This document shows positions 62,914 to 64,000 of a DNA stretch of 64,000 nt, one piece after another. Both the position numbers and the translations under genes were made by a program. The DNA is taken from NCBI GenBank assembly GCA_014163555.1, contig JACJGO010000018.1, positions 59,162-123,161 of the forward strand, read 5' to 3'. The DNA is from Flavisolibacter longurius. GTDB lineage: Bacteria > Bacteroidota > Bacteroidia > Chitinophagales > Chitinophagaceae. Below the pieces are notes generated by a model. That model saw only the letters and a list, made by a program, of their open reading frames with translations. It ran no database searches and was not told the origin of the DNA. How positions within the stretch are numbered: the stretch's first letter is position 1; the number at the start of each line of letters is the position of its first letter.

Positions 62914-64000
62914 ATGAAGAAGCTATGCGCTGTATTAGCGTTGATAATGTTAATCAATCTGGCTAATGCAACCGACTATTATTTTTCCTCCACTATTGGC
63001 GATGATTCAAGATCAAGTGCTGAAGCGCAAAATCCCAATACGCCTTGGAAAACAATTCAAAAACTTAACGCATTTTTTCCAAACTTAAAGCCTGGTGACA
63101 ACGTTTATTTTAAACGTGGTGATGTTTTCAATGGAACAATTAGGGTCAACCGCTCAGGAAGTTCTGGTGCCCCCATAACTTTTTCAGCTTATGGCAGCGG
63201 AGCAAAGCCTGTCATTAATGGACTCACAGCTATTTCAAATTGGGTAAACATTGGTAATGGCATTTGGGAAGGTATAAGTTCCAATACAACCGGTTCGGCT
63301 GTTTCATCCTCTTCAGCGGTTTTAAACACGACATCTGTTGCCACCCTTGAAAATTCATTCAACACTAGTAGTGCTGCTACACTTGGCGGTTTGAATTTCA
63401 AGTACTATGAAGGCAGTTGGAGCTCGCTTCCGGATTTCGGCAGCCTGACGCCAGTGGCAACCGGGACATCAGCCAATGTAAACCTGGATCAGCGCAAGCG
63501 CAACGACAACTTTGCTTTCCTGTGGGAGGGCAAGATCACGGTGCCTGCTGCCGGTACGTACTATTTCGAAACTGTTTCTGACGACGGTTCTAAGTTATAC
63601 ATTGGTAAATACGGTCACTATACCACACCAGTCGTGGATAACAATGGCCTACACGCAGAGCAGTACAAGGGAGGCTATTACACCTTCCCTTCGGCGGGTA
63701 CTTACGACATTGCCATTACTTTCTTTGAGCGTGACGGTGGTGAAACCATGCGGGTATTCTGGGGTAATCCAGCTGCCGGCATTCCGCTGCGTACACCCAT
63801 CCCGGACGCTGCCTTCAGCGGCGGCGGTACAACGGCCGATATCAACCCTGCGCCTTCTGTTGGTGGCGGCAGTGGTTTGAATTTCAAGTACTATGAAGGC
63901 AGTTGGAGCTCGCTTCCGGATTTCGGCAGCCTGACGCCAGTGGCAACCGGGACATCAGCCAATGTAAACCTGGATCAGCGCAAGCGCAACGACAACTTTG
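62914..64000 (+). CDS. Secreted protein with beta-helix-type N-terminus and tandem PA14 repeats, 3'-truncated by the window edge
   Basis: The frame is open from ATG 62914 to the end (362 codons visible). The signal peptide MKKLCAVLALIMLINLANA is followed by DYYFSSTIGDDSRSSAEAQN and GDNVYFKRGDVFNGTI, clearly paralogous to the start of the preceding gene. After a Ser/Thr-rich linker (about 120-158) a PA14 domain begins at residue 159 (GLNFKYYEGSWSSLPDFG): FLWEGKITVPAAGTYYFETVSDDGSKLYI, VVDNNGLHAEQYKGGYYTFPSAGTYDIAITFFERDGGETMRVFWG. The SDDGS pair is the usual metal/sugar-binding site of PA14 lectins. A second repeat starts at 63874. It is likely a surface carbohydrate-binding or adhesive protein; C-terminus not seen. 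Confidence 0.88.
   Translation, partial: MKKLCAVLALIMLINLANATDYYFSSTIGDDSRSSAEAQNPNTPWKTIQKLNAFFPNLKPGDNVYFKRGDVFNGTIRVNRSGSSGAPITFSAYGSGAKPVINGLTAISNWVNIGNGIWEGISSNTTGSAVSSSSAVLNTTSVATLENSFNTSSAATLGGLNFKYYEGSWSSLPDFGSLTPVATGTSANVNLDQRKRNDNFAFLWEGKITVPAAGTYYFETVSDDGSKLYIGKYGHYTTPVVDNNGLHAEQYKGGYYTFPSAGTYDIAITFFERDGGETMRVFWGNPAAGIPLRTPIPDAAFSGGGTTADINPAPSVGGGSGLNFKYYEGSWSSLPDFGSLTPVATGTSANVNLDQRKRNDNF
63388..63873 (+). repeat. 486-bp PA14-encoding repeat unit; next copy begins at 63874
   Basis: The sequence from 63388 (GGTTTGAATTTCAAGTACTA) recurs from 63874 to the window end at 64000 without a single difference over all 127 comparable bases. The period is 486 bp or 162 codons. It is visibly richer in G and C than the gene's own N-terminal part. 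Confidence 0.9.

Noticed and set aside
1..64000. CRISPR arrays, rRNA and tRNA genes.
   Set aside because: No regularly spaced repeat array was found, and no tRNA cloverleaf or rRNA sequence was recognised by eye; a tRNAscan run would settle the tRNA point.

Overview
The window reads as chromosomal DNA of a Bacteroidota bacterium, most likely of the Chitinophagaceae (Niastella/Chitinophaga-like; inference from gene content, not from a marker gene). Supporting signs are type IX secretion C-terminal sorting domains, a TonB-dependent receptor with an N-terminal carboxypeptidase-regulatory-like domain, the small ribosomal protein THX, a methionine synthase split into two polypeptides, a 1121-residue IleS, a Wza/Wzc-type exopolysaccharide locus, and TAnnTTTG-type -7 promoter elements with a TTG about 18-20 nt upstream.

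Layout. 1-2758: end of mreD, a GC-rich double-hairpin repeat, an Ig-like lipoprotein and recR. 2765-6071 (minus): a cassette of a lysozyme-like protein, an unknown protein, a subtilisin-like S8 peptidase without signal peptide, and a tiny stand-alone protein resembling a subtilase propeptide (I9). 6250-10447: promoter, 250-nt leader and the two-gene methionine synthase; the large subunit carries an in-frame copy of the GC-rich double-hairpin repeat. 10523-20270 (mostly minus): housekeeping genes, including RDD protein, two tandem HAD phosphatases behind a SemiSWEET, LOG-family protein, GroES-like protein, OmpR-type regulator, YcxB-like protein, a histone-H1-like/DksA-like fusion and ileS. 20433-34086: AlkC-type DNA glycosylase, a large T9SS cargo protein, a siderophore receptor plus PepSY membrane protein, xth, DUF4286, HU, THX, pdxH, GH3-type adenylating enzyme and fabG.

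34710-55584 is a roughly 21-kb, visibly more AT-rich exopolysaccharide locus: Wza-like export lipoprotein, Wzc-like tyrosine autokinase, gmd, Wzy-like polymerase, Wzx-like flippase, eight glycosyltransferase-like genes (five of them GT4), a GT-D-like protein, FkbM and class I methyltransferases, a polysaccharide deacetylase and, convergently, the initiating polyprenyl-phosphate sugar transferase. Together these are enough for a Wzx/Wzy-dependent surface polysaccharide. 55951-57758 is a two-gene lipoprotein/vanadium-haloperoxidase-PAP2 operon. 58433-59256 is a decayed IS5-family element with both terminal inverted repeats still readable. The window ends with two secreted proteins sharing a paralogous N-terminus: one a beta-helix protein with a T9SS tail, the other (running off the end) fused to 486-bp PA14 repeats that are identical over all the sequence that can be compared.

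The points most worth a second look are the in-frame repeat inside MetH and its intergenic sibling, the peptidase/I9/lysozyme-like cassette, the PA14 repeat chimera at the right edge, and the structured metH leader. No rRNA, tRNA, CRISPR array or intact mobile element was seen.
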